In this document: one piece after another, positions 1-7,431 of the stretch
Layout of the letters: each line of letters begins with the position of its first letter
Position numbering within the stretch: position 1 is the first letter of the stretch
Notes under the pieces: model-generated
What the model saw: only the letters and a program-made list of their open reading frames with translations
The model's database searches: none
Told to the model about the DNA's origin: nothing
NCBI GenBank assembly: GCA_025351615.1
Contig: JANXVP010000106.1
Location: forward strand, 1-18,770
Reading direction: 5' to 3'
DNA from: Ramlibacter sp.
GTDB taxonomy: Bacteria; Pseudomonadota; Gammaproteobacteria; Burkholderiales; Burkholderiaceae_C
DNA: 18,770 nt
Translations under genes and position numbers: made by a program

Positions 1-1418
1 GCTGCGAAGGTGATTGTCGGGGGCGGTGTCGGCGAGGGTGCCACATTGATTGACGCATCCACGCCTGACATGCCCGCAGCCGTCGCGGTAATTTGGTTGA
101 GGGCGATGTAGACATTGGTCGGGTCCAGCAGCAGGCTGCCGATCCGGCCCTGCGGCGCGCGGGTGTCCACGGTGCCCTGCATGTCCAGGTAGTGCCCGGA
201 GGTTTCGATCTGGCCGCCGTTGCCCCCGTTGGCGCCGCCGCGCGCGGACAGGTGACCGTACATGCGGGTCGCGCGATCCGACCAAGCCACGATGGTCCCG
301 CCGTCGCCGCTTGTCGCGGCGTCGGCTCGCACTGTGACGCCGCCCTCGACCAGTATCTCGTTCGCGTTCGCCACCCGGGCGTCGCGGCCCTGCCAGCCAC
401 CGCCGATCAGCACTTCGCCGCCGCCGTCCGGCGCGCTCACGTCGATGACGGCGCCACTGCGCAGCATCACCTTGTTGGCCGTGACATGGACCTTGCCTCC
501 ATTGCCGGCGTTGGTCGCCGTCACACTGCCGCCGATGTCCGCGGACTCCACGCCCTTGAGCAGCACCCTGCCGCCGTCGCTGGCGGCGGCGCTGGCCTGG
601 ATCAATCCGCTGTGGCGCAACTGGCTGGCGAAGATTCCCACTGCATCGCCCTGAAGCGTGCCGAGGTTCACCGCCTGGTCGGCGGGCGCCTGCACCTCGA
701 GCTGGATTCCTTCCAACCCGCGACCGGTCATGGCGACCTTCTGGCCGGCCGCCAGGATGGTGGCGCCTGCCGGGGACTGAATCAGGGCACCCGCCCCGAC
801 CTGCAGGCTCGGTGCGATCAACACCAGGTCACCGCTGCGCGCGACGATGCGGCCATCGACCTGCAGCGCGGCCCCGCCCAGGCCGTCCCCGCCGAACACC
901 AGCCGCCCTGACAAGGCGTCGGCTTCGGTCATGCGCAAGGTCGAGGCAGTGAACGCGGCCGTGTCGACCACTGCGCCTGTCCCCACGGTGATGCCAGCCG
1001 GATTGACCAGGACCAGCTTGCCGTTGGAACTGAGGGTGCCGAAGATCGCCGAAGGGTCGGCGCCCATGACGCGATTGATCGATGTGCTGTTCGCGTTCGG
1101 CTGGTTGAAGCGGGTAAAGCTTCCCGCCGGCACCGAGAAGCTCTGCCAGTTGATTGCCGAGTGCTGGGTCCCGGCTGCGTTCTGCGTCGTGACGACCAGG
1201 TTGTTGCCCTGCTGCGCAAAGCTCGCCTGTCCCCGAATGACCTGCGCGCCAGCGGGTTGGGCCGCGGAGGATCCTGCGGAGACGGCGAATGCGGCAGCCA
1301 CGGCCAAGGCCGCGCCGGCGGGACGAAAGCCTGCGACGGCGGGACTGCGGGCCGGCAGAGGATGACTGAGGCTCAAGCCGCGTTGGGGCGGCGTTGCGGG
1401 AGTGGTTTGGAGCTTCAA
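1..1418 (-). CDS. Two-partner-secretion exoprotein (filamentous haemagglutinin N-terminal domain), 3' end outside window
   Basis: This is the N-terminal 472 residues of a TpsA-type exoprotein; the reading frame is open to the left edge, so the C-terminus lies outside the window. A long signal region (about residues 1-53, with the hydrophobic stretch AGAALAVAAAFAVSAG) precedes the TPS domain. Its hallmarks are NLVVTTQNAAGTQ, NRVMGADPSAIFG and NPAGI (about residues 139-143, a variant of the usual NPNGI). Glycine-rich beta-helix repeats follow, for example GGANGGNGGQIETSG, and then DPTNVYIALNQ near the edge. Known for the family: such proteins cross the outer membrane through a cognate TpsB pore and act as adhesins or other surface or secreted factors. 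The start is inferred to be TTG at 1418, because no ATG or GTG lies between an upstream in-frame stop and the signal peptide, and a GAAGGA ribosome-binding site sits just upstream. No TpsB gene is in the window. The product's target is unknown. Confidence 0.85.
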   Translation of the reverse strand, partial: MKLQTTPATPPQRGLSLSHPLPARSPAVAGFRPAGAALAVAAAFAVSAGSSAAQPAGAQVIRGQASFAQQGNNLVVTTQNAAGTQHSAINWQSFSVPAGSFTRFNQPNANSTSINRVMGADPSAIFGTLSSNGKLVLVNPAGITVGTGAVVDTAAFTASTLRMTEADALSGRLVFGGDGLGGAALQVDGRIVARSGDLVLIAPSLQVGAGALIQSPAGATILAAGQKVAMTGRGLEGIQLEVQAPADQAVNLGTLQGDAVGIFASQLRHSGLIQASAAASDGGRVLLKGVESADIGGSVTATNAGNGGKVHVTANKVMLRSGAVIDVSAPDGGGEVLIGGGWQGRDARVANANEILVEGGVTVRADAATSGDGGTIVAWSDRATRMYGHLSARGGANGGNGGQIETSGHYLDMQGTVDTRAPQGRIGSLLLDPTNVYIALNQITATAAGMSGVDASINVAPSPTPPPTITFA

Positions 1419-1612
1419 GGAATTTCCTTCGGGAAAGTTGCCCCTGCCGGCTTGTTCCGCGGGACCCGTCAGCGAGGACGAAAAACTCGAATCTTGTCCG
1501 CAAAAGGTAGCATACGGTTACAAGCGACACAACGATATCCGCGTTTTCAGGGTGCCGCTCGTGGTTTGCAATCCGTGCACCTGCGGCATATGTCACATCG
1601 CTTCACCTTTTC
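1419..1612. promoter_or_regulatory. Divergent intergenic region between tpsA-like gene and GT60 gene
   Basis: About 190 bp separate two divergent start codons, and the middle part (about 1475-1550) is clearly richer in A/T than its surroundings. It must hold the promoters of both genes unless one is read from further away. I could not identify convincing -35/-10 pairs. The plus-strand gene has no visible ribosome-binding site, whereas the minus-strand gene has a good one (GAAGGA). Confidence 0.35.
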
Positions 1613-2560
1613 ATGACCATTTTCGTCAGCCTGGCCTCCTACTGCGACCCGATGCTGCACTTCACGCTCGGCCGTGCCCTGGCGACGGCCAGCGATCCCG
1701 CAGGCCTGCATTTCGCGGTGGTCGACCAGAGCCCTGAAAATACGCGCCGGCCCCTGTCGCACGATCTGGCTCCAGCGCGACTGCGCTATGTCCGGATCGA
1801 GCCCGTCTATGCCCGGGGACCCTGCTGGGCCCGCGCTCTCGCAATGTCGTTCTTCGATGGCGAGGACTGGTTCTTCCAGATCGATTCGCACATGGATTTC
1901 GACGACGGCTGGGACCAGCGCCTGATCGCGCAGGCCTGTGCCTTGCTGCCCGGGCGCAAGGGCGTGGTGCTATCGGCATATCCCAACCCGTTCGTCCTGA
2001 ACGGGCAGCAGGTGCTGCGCCAGGTGTGTACCGACAAGGTGCTGGCGCATGTGGTGAAGCCGGGAGCCGTTTTCGACGCCGGCCATCCTGTGCTGCCCTT
2101 CGAGGCACACCCGGTCGATGTGGACCACCCGGTGCCTGGATACCATCTCGGGGCCGGTTGCATGTTTGCACCGGGCCGGCTGGTGAACGACTTTCCCTAT
2201 GACCCTGGCTTCTATTTCCACGGTGAAGAGCAGGCGCTGGCGCTGCGGCTTTTCACCCACGGCTGGGACATCTTCCACATGCCGCAACTGCCTGTCTACC
2301 ACCTGTACAACAACGCGTCATCGGGCGCTCCGCCTCGTCCGCTGCACTGGGACGCGGCGCTGGACGCGCAGCGCAGCGAAAGCTGGTGGTCGCTCGAAGA
2401 CCGATCGCGTCAGCGGCTCGCTGAACTCGCCGCCGGACAACTGCATGGCGTTTTGGGGCTGGGAACCGACCGGACAGTGGCCGACTACGCGCGCTTTTGC
2501 GGCATCGACTACCTGCGCCGCGAGCTGGGGCCGCAGGCTTATCGGCCGCTGGCGGCCTGA
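1613..2560 (+). CDS. GlcNAc-transferase-like glycosyltransferase (GT60 / PF11397 type)
   Basis: This 315-residue protein begins IFVSLASYCDP and has no signal peptide, so it should be cytoplasmic. It carries the signatures of the family that includes Skp1 polypeptide alpha-GlcNAc transferases: GPCWARALA (69-77), the DxH-type metal and nucleotide-sugar site FFQIDSHMDF (D91, H93), GCMFAPG (182-188), and FYFHGEEQALALRLFTHGWD (200-219), then YHLYNN. Known family members transfer GlcNAc from UDP-GlcNAc to hydroxyl groups of protein side chains; bacterial substrates are mostly unknown. ATG 1613 is the only in-frame ATG, GTG or TTG after an upstream stop, although no Shine-Dalgarno sequence is seen. 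The gene is divergent from the TPS exoprotein gene and its last 22 bp overlap the 3' end of the uracil-DNA glycosylase gene. Protein O-glycosylation is an inference; modification of another acceptor is possible. Confidence 0.78.
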   Translation: MTIFVSLASYCDPMLHFTLGRALATASDPAGLHFAVVDQSPENTRRPLSHDLAPARLRYVRIEPVYARGPCWARALAMSFFDGEDWFFQIDSHMDFDDGWDQRLIAQACALLPGRKGVVLSAYPNPFVLNGQQVLRQVCTDKVLAHVVKPGAVFDAGHPVLPFEAHPVDVDHPVPGYHLGAGCMFAPGRLVNDFPYDPGFYFHGEEQALALRLFTHGWDIFHMPQLPVYHLYNNASSGAPPRPLHWDAALDAQRSESWWSLEDRSRQRLAELAAGQLHGVLGLGTDRTVADYARFCGIDYLRRELGPQAYRPLAA

Positions 2561-3279
2561 TTCGCGGGCTGCTCCAATGCCTCGCGCGCCAGGCACAGGT
2601 CGGCCCAGGCCTTGGCCTTGTCGGCCAGATTGCGCAGCAGGTACGCCGGGTGGTAGGTGACCACCAGCGGCACACCGTTGTAGCGATGGACCGTACCGCG
2701 CAACTTGCCGATCGGCTCGTTCGACTGCAGCAAGGCCTGGACGGCGAACCGTCCCATCGCCAGGATGATGCGCGGCTGCAGCAATTGCACCTGGCGCCGC
2801 AGGAAGGGCGCGCACTGCGCAACTTCCTGCGGCTCGGGATTGCGGTTGCCCGGGGGCCGGCACTTCAGGACGTTGGCGATGTAGACCTTCTGCCGGCGAT
2901 TCAGGCCCAGCGCCTTGAGCATGTTGTCCAGCAGCAAACCGGCCTGGCCGACGAAAGGTTCGCCCTGCAGGTCTTCGCTCTCCCCCGGTGCCTCGCCCAC
3001 GATCAGCCAGTCGGCCTGCCGGTCACCGACCCCGAACACCGTGTTGCGGCGTCCGTTGCACAGCTCGCACGCACGGCACTGCGCCACGGCTTGCGCCAGC
3101 GCGTCCCATTCCATCAGTTCGATCCCGGTTGCCGCGGGTTGCAGCGCCGCGTCGGCCGCCGGTCGCACGGATTCAATGGGGACGCTGACAACCTGTCTGC
3201 GATGGGATGGCGAAGGGAACAATCGCAATCCCATCTCGCCCAGCATGGCCCGCCGCCGTTCGTCGAGTGCCAGACTCAT
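2539..3279 (-). CDS. Uracil-DNA glycosylase, family 4 (Fe-S)
   Basis: This 246-residue protein removes uracil from DNA to start base-excision repair of deaminated cytosine. The family-4 signatures are present: the GEAPGE motif (95-100) and the C-terminal active-site segment HPAYLLRN (from H210). Cysteines C68, C71, C140 and C156 fit the CxxC...C-x15-C pattern that ligates the 4Fe-4S cluster; C74 is an extra cysteine nearby. The first 60 residues are a poorly conserved extension. The ATG at 3279 overlaps the rimI stop codon as ATGA, which indicates translational coupling as the third gene of a tsaB-rimI-udg operon. The 3' end overlaps the convergent GT60 gene by 22 bp with no terminator between them. 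Confidence 0.93.
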   Translation of the reverse strand: MSLALDERRRAMLGEMGLRLFPSPSHRRQVVSVPIESVRPAADAALQPAATGIELMEWDALAQAVAQCRACELCNGRRNTVFGVGDRQADWLIVGEAPGESEDLQGEPFVGQAGLLLDNMLKALGLNRRQKVYIANVLKCRPPGNRNPEPQEVAQCAPFLRRQVQLLQPRIILAMGRFAVQALLQSNEPIGKLRGTVHRYNGVPLVVTYHPAYLLRNLADKAKAWADLCLAREALEQPANQAASGR

Positions 3280-3743
3280 AACTTCAAACTCATGACAACC
3301 GCGTCTTCGCGCTTGCCCGGCTCGCCGGGATAGTAGCCCTTGCGCTCACCGACCCGGCGATAACCGTGGCTCTCGTAGATCTGCTGGGCCCGGCCGTTGC
3401 TGACCCGCACCTCCAGCCACAGCCACTGGGCGCCCCGGCTGCGCGACCACAACGCGAGCGCGTCGAGCATCACCCGGCCCCAACCCTGACCTTGGCACTG
3501 CGGAGCCACCGTCAGATTGAGCAGATGCACCTCGTCCACCCCCATCATTGCAATGAAGTAGCCAAGGACCTGGGTCTCGGCGACCAGCATCTGCGCCTGG
3601 TAGCCGGACCGCACCGAATCCAGGAAGTTGCCGTGCGTCCAGGGATGGGCGTAGGCTTGCTGCTCGATGGCAACGACGGCTTCCACCCGCGCTTCGGTCA
3701 GCGATTCGAATCCGGCTTCGGCAGGTTTGAAAACTGCACTCAT
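3276..3743 (-). CDS. rimI: Ribosomal protein bS18-alanine N-acetyltransferase RimI
   Basis: This 155-residue GNAT-fold enzyme acetylates the N-terminal alanine of ribosomal protein S18, using acetyl-CoA in the cytoplasm. The acetyl-CoA loop is QCQGQGWGR (82-90). Then comes WLEVRVSNGRAQQIYESHGY, with a glutamate (E111) and tyrosine (Y123) at the positions of the catalytic pair in E. coli RimI. The C-terminal KREDAVVMSL block is typical of RimI. Length is normal for the family. Both ends overlap neighbours by 4 bp (ATGA), with tsaB upstream and the uracil-DNA glycosylase gene downstream. The tsaB-rimI linkage is common in proteobacteria and supports the assignment over other GNAT proteins. Confidence 0.93.
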   Translation of the reverse strand: MSAVFKPAEAGFESLTEARVEAVVAIEQQAYAHPWTHGNFLDSVRSGYQAQMLVAETQVLGYFIAMMGVDEVHLLNLTVAPQCQGQGWGRVMLDALALWSRSRGAQWLWLEVRVSNGRAQQIYESHGYRRVGERKGYYPGEPGKREDAVVMSLKL

Positions 3744-4429
3744 GGCAAAGGGGTCGAAAGAAGCCGCAACGCAGCCCGTTCGTCGGTGGTTTGCGCCACT
3801 TTATCCCGAATGTACAAAGGCAGCGCGCCGGCAGCGGGCAGGCCCTGGCCGGCAGCAAGCATCCCGGGCGCCAGGCGCAACAGCGCGCTGGCGTCGGGCA
3901 GCGCGACATGCCTCGGGCCCTGCGGCAGCCGCTCGCCATAGGCCTCGAAAGCGTTGCCCGCCAGCATCCAGCCCGCGGGCAGATCGAGCGCTTCCGGCTT
4001 GTCGAGACTGAATTCGCCGCGCCGGGTCCACTGGCCCCGGACGAACTCGTAGGCGCCGGCATAGACCTGGTCCATCCTCGCGTCCAGGACAGCCAGCACC
4101 CGCGTGCAGCCCACTTGCTCCCGCGCCTGTTCTGCCACGGCCACCAGGGTATCGATGCCGAGCACCGGCACGCTGGCGCCGAAGGCCAGCCCCTGGGCGA
4201 CCGCGCACGCCGTGCGCAGGCCGGTGAACGAGCCGGGACCCCGCCCGAACGCGATCGCGTCGAGATCGCTCAACCGGAGACCGGCCTCATGCAGCAAGCG
4301 CTGGATCGCCGGAATCAGTGCTGACGATGCCAGTGCGCCGCCGCGCCCGCTGTGCCGCCATAGCTGCGCATCGCTGGCCACGGCAATGGACATCGTTTCG
4401 GTGCTGGTATCGAACGCAAGCAGTTTCAA
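3740..4429 (-). CDS. tsaB: tRNA t6A37 biosynthesis protein TsaB
   Basis: TsaB (229 residues) is the ASKHA-fold partner that activates TsaD in the TsaB-TsaD-TsaE complex, which makes N6-threonylcarbamoyladenosine at position 37 of ANN-decoding tRNAs. The N-terminal LLAFDTSTETMSIAV block and GRGPGSFTGLRTA (about 62-74) are diagnostic, followed by VLGIDTLVAVAEQ. The start is TTG at 4429: an in-frame stop lies about 30 bp upstream, no ATG or GTG lies between, and the next ATG would remove the conserved FDTSTE block. The ribosome-binding site is weak. It is the first gene of the tsaB-rimI-udg operon. The enzyme supplying its pathway with threonylcarbamoyl-AMP is also encoded in this window (sua5-type gene at 8442-9428). 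Confidence 0.93.
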   Translation of the reverse strand: MKLLAFDTSTETMSIAVASDAQLWRHSGRGGALASSALIPAIQRLLHEAGLRLSDLDAIAFGRGPGSFTGLRTACAVAQGLAFGASVPVLGIDTLVAVAEQAREQVGCTRVLAVLDARMDQVYAGAYEFVRGQWTRRGEFSLDKPEALDLPAGWMLAGNAFEAYGERLPQGPRHVALPDASALLRLAPGMLAAGQGLPAAGALPLYIRDKVAQTTDERAALRLLSTPLP

Positions 4430-4455
4430 ATCGGGGCATCCAGGCGCAACCCGCC

Positions 4456-4475
4456 ATTATCGAGGGCCCGATAAT
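4456..4475. promoter_or_regulatory. Inverted repeat in the tsaB/dacB divergent promoter region
   Basis: Perfect 7-bp arms (ATTATCG and CGATAAT) flank a 6-bp centre, in the middle of the 53-bp gap between the divergent tsaB and dacB starts. GATAAT in the right arm resembles a -10 hexamer reading toward dacB, and the left arm offers the mirror-image hexamer toward tsaB. It could be an operator or two opposed -10 elements. This is an inference from position and symmetry. Confidence 0.35.
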
Positions 4476-4482
4476 CGCCCGC

Positions 4483-5883
4483 ATGGCCCTGCTCCTGCGT
4501 GTGTTTTCCGCCCTGGTTCTGGTTCTGGCCGGCGCCAGCGCCGGCGCCCAGGGCTTGCCCGCCGAGGTGGAGGCGGCGTTGGCGCGGGCCAGGGTGCCGC
4601 GGGATGCACTGAGTGTGCTGGTGGTCGAGGCCGACGGCAAGGCCGCGCCGCGCCTGAGCCACAGGGCCGGCGTTCCAGTCAACCCCGCTTCCGTGGCCAA
4701 GCTGCTCACCACCTTTGCGGCGCTGGAGCAACTCGGGCCGGCATTTACCTGGTCCACGCCGGTCTATGTCGATGGGACGGTGCAGGCTGGCACCCTCACC
4801 GGCAACCTTTACGTGCAAGGACAGGGCGACCCCAAGCTGGTGGTGGAGCGGCTGTGGCTGCTGCTGCGCCGCGTCCAGGGCCTGGGGATTCGCCAGATCG
4901 CCGGCGACATCGTCCTGGACCGGAGTGCTTTCGAAGCCGTGGCCCAGAACCCCGGCGCTTTCGACGGCGAGCCGCTGCGGCCTTACAACGCCGCGCCGGA
5001 CGCTCTGCTGTTAAACTTCAAATCGGTCGTGATGACCTTCGTTCCAGATCAGGCGGGGCGAGCCCGGATCCAGTACGAACCGACGATGTCGGGTGTCCAG
5101 ACCACCTCCAGCGTTCCCCTTGTCGCCGGTGAATGCGGCGATTGGCGGGCCGGCTTGAAAGCGGACTTCAGCGACGCCGGCCGTATCTCATTTGCTGCGG
5201 GTTACCCGTCGTCCTGCGGAGAGCGGGTCTGGCCCGTCGCCTACGCGGACCCGAATAGCTACGCCGCACGCGCCATCGGGGGCCTGTGGGCGGACATGGG
5301 TGGCAAGCTGACAGGCCAGGTCCGCGACGGCCGGGTGCCGACGGGCTTGCGACCTGCTTTCGCAGTGCAATCGCCGGCGCTGGCCGAAATCATCCGCGAC
5401 ATCAACAAGTACAGCAACAACGTGATGGCGCAGCAGTTGTTCCTCACGCTCAGCCTGCAGCACAAGGGCACGGGCACGCTGGAAAGCTCGCGCGAGATCC
5501 TGCGGGCGTGGTGGCGCGAGCGTGCCGGCGGCGAGCCTCCGGGCATCGACAACGGCTCGGGACTGTCGCGGGACGACCGGATCACGGCGCAGCAACTGGC
5601 CCGGCTGCTGCAACTGGCCTGGGCTTCGCCGCTGATGCCGGAATTCCTGTCCTCCTTGCCGGTGGCGGGCACGGACGGCACGCTCAAGCGCCTGCGCGGC
5701 CGCAGCGCCGGACTGGCGCACCTGAAGTCCGGCAGCTTGCGTGACGTCTCGGCGGTGGCCGGATTCGTTCATGCGGCCAGCGGCAAGCGCTATGTGCTGG
5801 TGGCGATCGCCAACCACCCCAATGCGGCGGCTGCGCGTCCCGCCATCGACGCGCTCGTCGACTGGGCCGCCCACGACCAGTAA
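4483..5883 (+). CDS. dacB: D-alanyl-D-alanine carboxypeptidase/endopeptidase, PBP4 (DacB) family
   Basis: This 466-residue periplasmic penicillin-binding protein hydrolyses D-Ala-D-Ala ends and peptide crosslinks of peptidoglycan (peptidase family S13). A signal peptide (MALLLRVFSALVLVLAGASAGAQ, cut after about residue 22) is followed by the three active-site motifs: SVAK (S70 nucleophile, K73), SNN (311-313) and KSGS (415-418). Between the first two lies the large insertion typical of class C PBPs. The length matches the family (E. coli DacB is similar). The frame is open further upstream to 4318, but that segment overlaps tsaB and would bury the signal peptide, so ATG 4483 was chosen. No clear Shine-Dalgarno sequence precedes it. 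It is divergent from tsaB. Confidence 0.93.
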   Translation: MALLLRVFSALVLVLAGASAGAQGLPAEVEAALARARVPRDALSVLVVEADGKAAPRLSHRAGVPVNPASVAKLLTTFAALEQLGPAFTWSTPVYVDGTVQAGTLTGNLYVQGQGDPKLVVERLWLLLRRVQGLGIRQIAGDIVLDRSAFEAVAQNPGAFDGEPLRPYNAAPDALLLNFKSVVMTFVPDQAGRARIQYEPTMSGVQTTSSVPLVAGECGDWRAGLKADFSDAGRISFAAGYPSSCGERVWPVAYADPNSYAARAIGGLWADMGGKLTGQVRDGRVPTGLRPAFAVQSPALAEIIRDINKYSNNVMAQQLFLTLSLQHKGTGTLESSREILRAWWRERAGGEPPGIDNGSGLSRDDRITAQQLARLLQLAWASPLMPEFLSSLPVAGTDGTLKRLRGRSAGLAHLKSGSLRDVSAVAGFVHAASGKRYVLVAIANHPNAAAARPAIDALVDWAAHDQ

Positions 5884-6071
5884 CCCGGTCTGGCACAGCG
5901 CGATCGCTCCTTGCGACGCAACCGTGACCATTGCACCGCCTGGCAGGGTCGCACCCGCGACAGGCCCGGGGGAAAACCCGCGTGTTTCAGGCTTCCGCAA
6001 GACAGGCGCGGTCGCTAGCATGGTGGGCGACAAAAACCCGGCCCAAACGCTTTAACCAGGAGACAGAAATC

Positions 6072-7373
6072 ATGAAAAATCGCCATATCCTTACCGCTGT
6101 CGCCGCAGCTGCCTTGCTGGTGGCCTGCGGCGGCGGCGACAGCAACGACAGTCGCGGAACGCTGATCGATGCACCAGTCACCGTGAGCACGCTCACGGCC
6201 GCCCAGATCGATGCCGGTACCGCCAGCAGCGGCTTGCAGCCGATCACGGGCAAAGCCAAATGCGATGTGCGCGTGGTGGCGTTGAACTATTCCACCGTGG
6301 GCGTGCAGGGCGAAACCGCGAATGCTTCGGCCGTGATGCTGGTGCCTGCCGGCAGCTGCGCCGCAGCGGGCCTTGCGCTGGTGGCCTACGCAAAGGGCAC
6401 GGACGTGCAAAAGCCGCGCACTTTGGCCAATCCTGCCGACGGCGAAACCTTCCTGCTGGCGTCGATGTACGCAGCCCAGGGTTACGCCGTGGTGGCGACC
6501 GATTACCTGGGCTTCGCGAAGTCGACGTACAGCTATCACCCCTACCTGCACGCGGATTCGGAGGCCAGCTCGGTGATCGATTCCATTCGCGCGGCACGCC
6601 TGGCCGCTGCCGGCCAAGGCGTTTCGCTGTCCGGCAAGGTCATGCTCACCGGCTATTCGCAAGGCGGGCATTCGTCGGCGGCAGCGCAACGCGCGGCCGA
6701 GCGGGACAACGCGGGTGAAATCAACGTCGTCGCTGCGGCCCACCTCGCGGCACCGTACAACCTGTCGGGCTCGTTCAAGCTGACCAACGCGATCGCGGGC
6801 TACCAGTTCTTCGTTCCCTACCTGGTGACCGCGTGGCAGAAGATCTACGGCAACGTCTACAGCAACGTCACCCAGGCCTTCAAACTGCCCTACTCGAACT
6901 ACATCGAGACGCTGCTGCCAAGCCCCGACAAGACCTATACGACCCTCGTCACTTCGGGCCTGCTGCCGGGTCTTGCTCCCAACGATTCACGCGACCTGGT
7001 GTTCCAGCAGGCTTTCCTGACCGACGTCCGGACCAATGAAAGCAGCGGACTGTTCGTCGATGCGAAGAAGAATGACGTGCTCGGCTGGAATCCGAAGGCC
7101 CGCACCCTCCTGTGCGGGGGGTCGGGCGACCCGACGGTGCCGACGGCCATCCACCTGAACGTGGCGCAGGCGGATTTTTCGAGTCGCGGCCTGACCAACG
7201 TGACTTCGGTGGACGTGGATCCGTCCGTGCGGGCGGTGTTTGGGATCGGCGGTGCGGCCCCCACAGATCCGGCGAGCCCCGCCTTTGCAACTTATTACGG
7301 CAACTACCACGGAGGCTATGAGCCGCCGTTCTGCCATGCCCAGGCGCGTGCGCTGTTCGACACCCTGAAGTAA
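6072..7373 (+). CDS. Lipoprotein alpha/beta-hydrolase (secretory-lipase-like esterase)
   Basis: This 433-residue envelope protein has a lipoprotein signal peptide (lipobox LVAC, lipidated C19, followed by GGGDSND). The nucleophile elbow is GYSQGG (S196). The probable acid is D353 in GSGDPTVP, and the histidine is probably H422 or H413 near the C-terminus (YHGGYEPPFCHAQ). Segments such as KGTDVQKPRTLAN and GYAVVATDYLGFAKS resemble secretory lipases and related esterases. The substrate cannot be read from the sequence; an ester is expected. ATG 6072 has a strong AGGAGA ribosome-binding site; the frame extends to 5931 without signal-peptide features. About 190 bp separate it from dacB, so it may have its own promoter. 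It is followed directly by a strong terminator. Confidence 0.82.
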   Translation: MKNRHILTAVAAAALLVACGGGDSNDSRGTLIDAPVTVSTLTAAQIDAGTASSGLQPITGKAKCDVRVVALNYSTVGVQGETANASAVMLVPAGSCAAAGLALVAYAKGTDVQKPRTLANPADGETFLLASMYAAQGYAVVATDYLGFAKSTYSYHPYLHADSEASSVIDSIRAARLAAAGQGVSLSGKVMLTGYSQGGHSSAAAQRAAERDNAGEINVVAAAHLAAPYNLSGSFKLTNAIAGYQFFVPYLVTAWQKIYGNVYSNVTQAFKLPYSNYIETLLPSPDKTYTTLVTSGLLPGLAPNDSRDLVFQQAFLTDVRTNESSGLFVDAKKNDVLGWNPKARTLLCGGSGDPTVPTAIHLNVAQADFSSRGLTNVTSVDVDPSVRAVFGIGGAAPTDPASPAFATYYGNYHGGYEPPFCHAQARALFDTLK

Positions 7374-7387
7374 TCGCCGACCGCAAT

Positions 7388-7414
7388 AAAAAGGGCGCCC
7401 AAGGGCGCCCTTTT
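7388..7414. terminator. Bidirectional intrinsic terminator
   Basis: Two copies of GGGCGCCC, separated by AA and flanked by A-run and T-run, form a GC-rich hairpin (arms 7389-7400 and 7403-7414) with a T-tract on either strand. It lies between the stop codons of the convergent lipoprotein hydrolase (+) and SGNH-like lipoprotein (-), so it can end both transcripts. Confidence 0.9.
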
Positions 7415-7431
7415 AACGCGCTTCGCCTGGA

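Noticed and set aside
93..911. Plus-strand open frame of 272 codons
   Set aside because: Antisense to the TPS gene, with Ala/His/Arg-rich composition and no recognisable domain; it is a product of high GC content.
829..1596. Long open frame on the minus strand starting at 1596, and another at 929-1219
   Set aside because: Arg/Ser-rich translations typical of out-of-frame GC-rich DNA; the neighbouring frame encodes a clear TPS domain from 1418 to the left edge.
4318..4482. N-terminal extension of dacB
   Set aside because: It overlaps tsaB antisense and would place 55 residues before a well-formed signal peptide; ATG 4483 is better.
6010..6025. Possible -10 box (TAGCAT) for the lipoprotein hydrolase at 6072
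   Set aside because: No matching -35 element; too weak to annotate.
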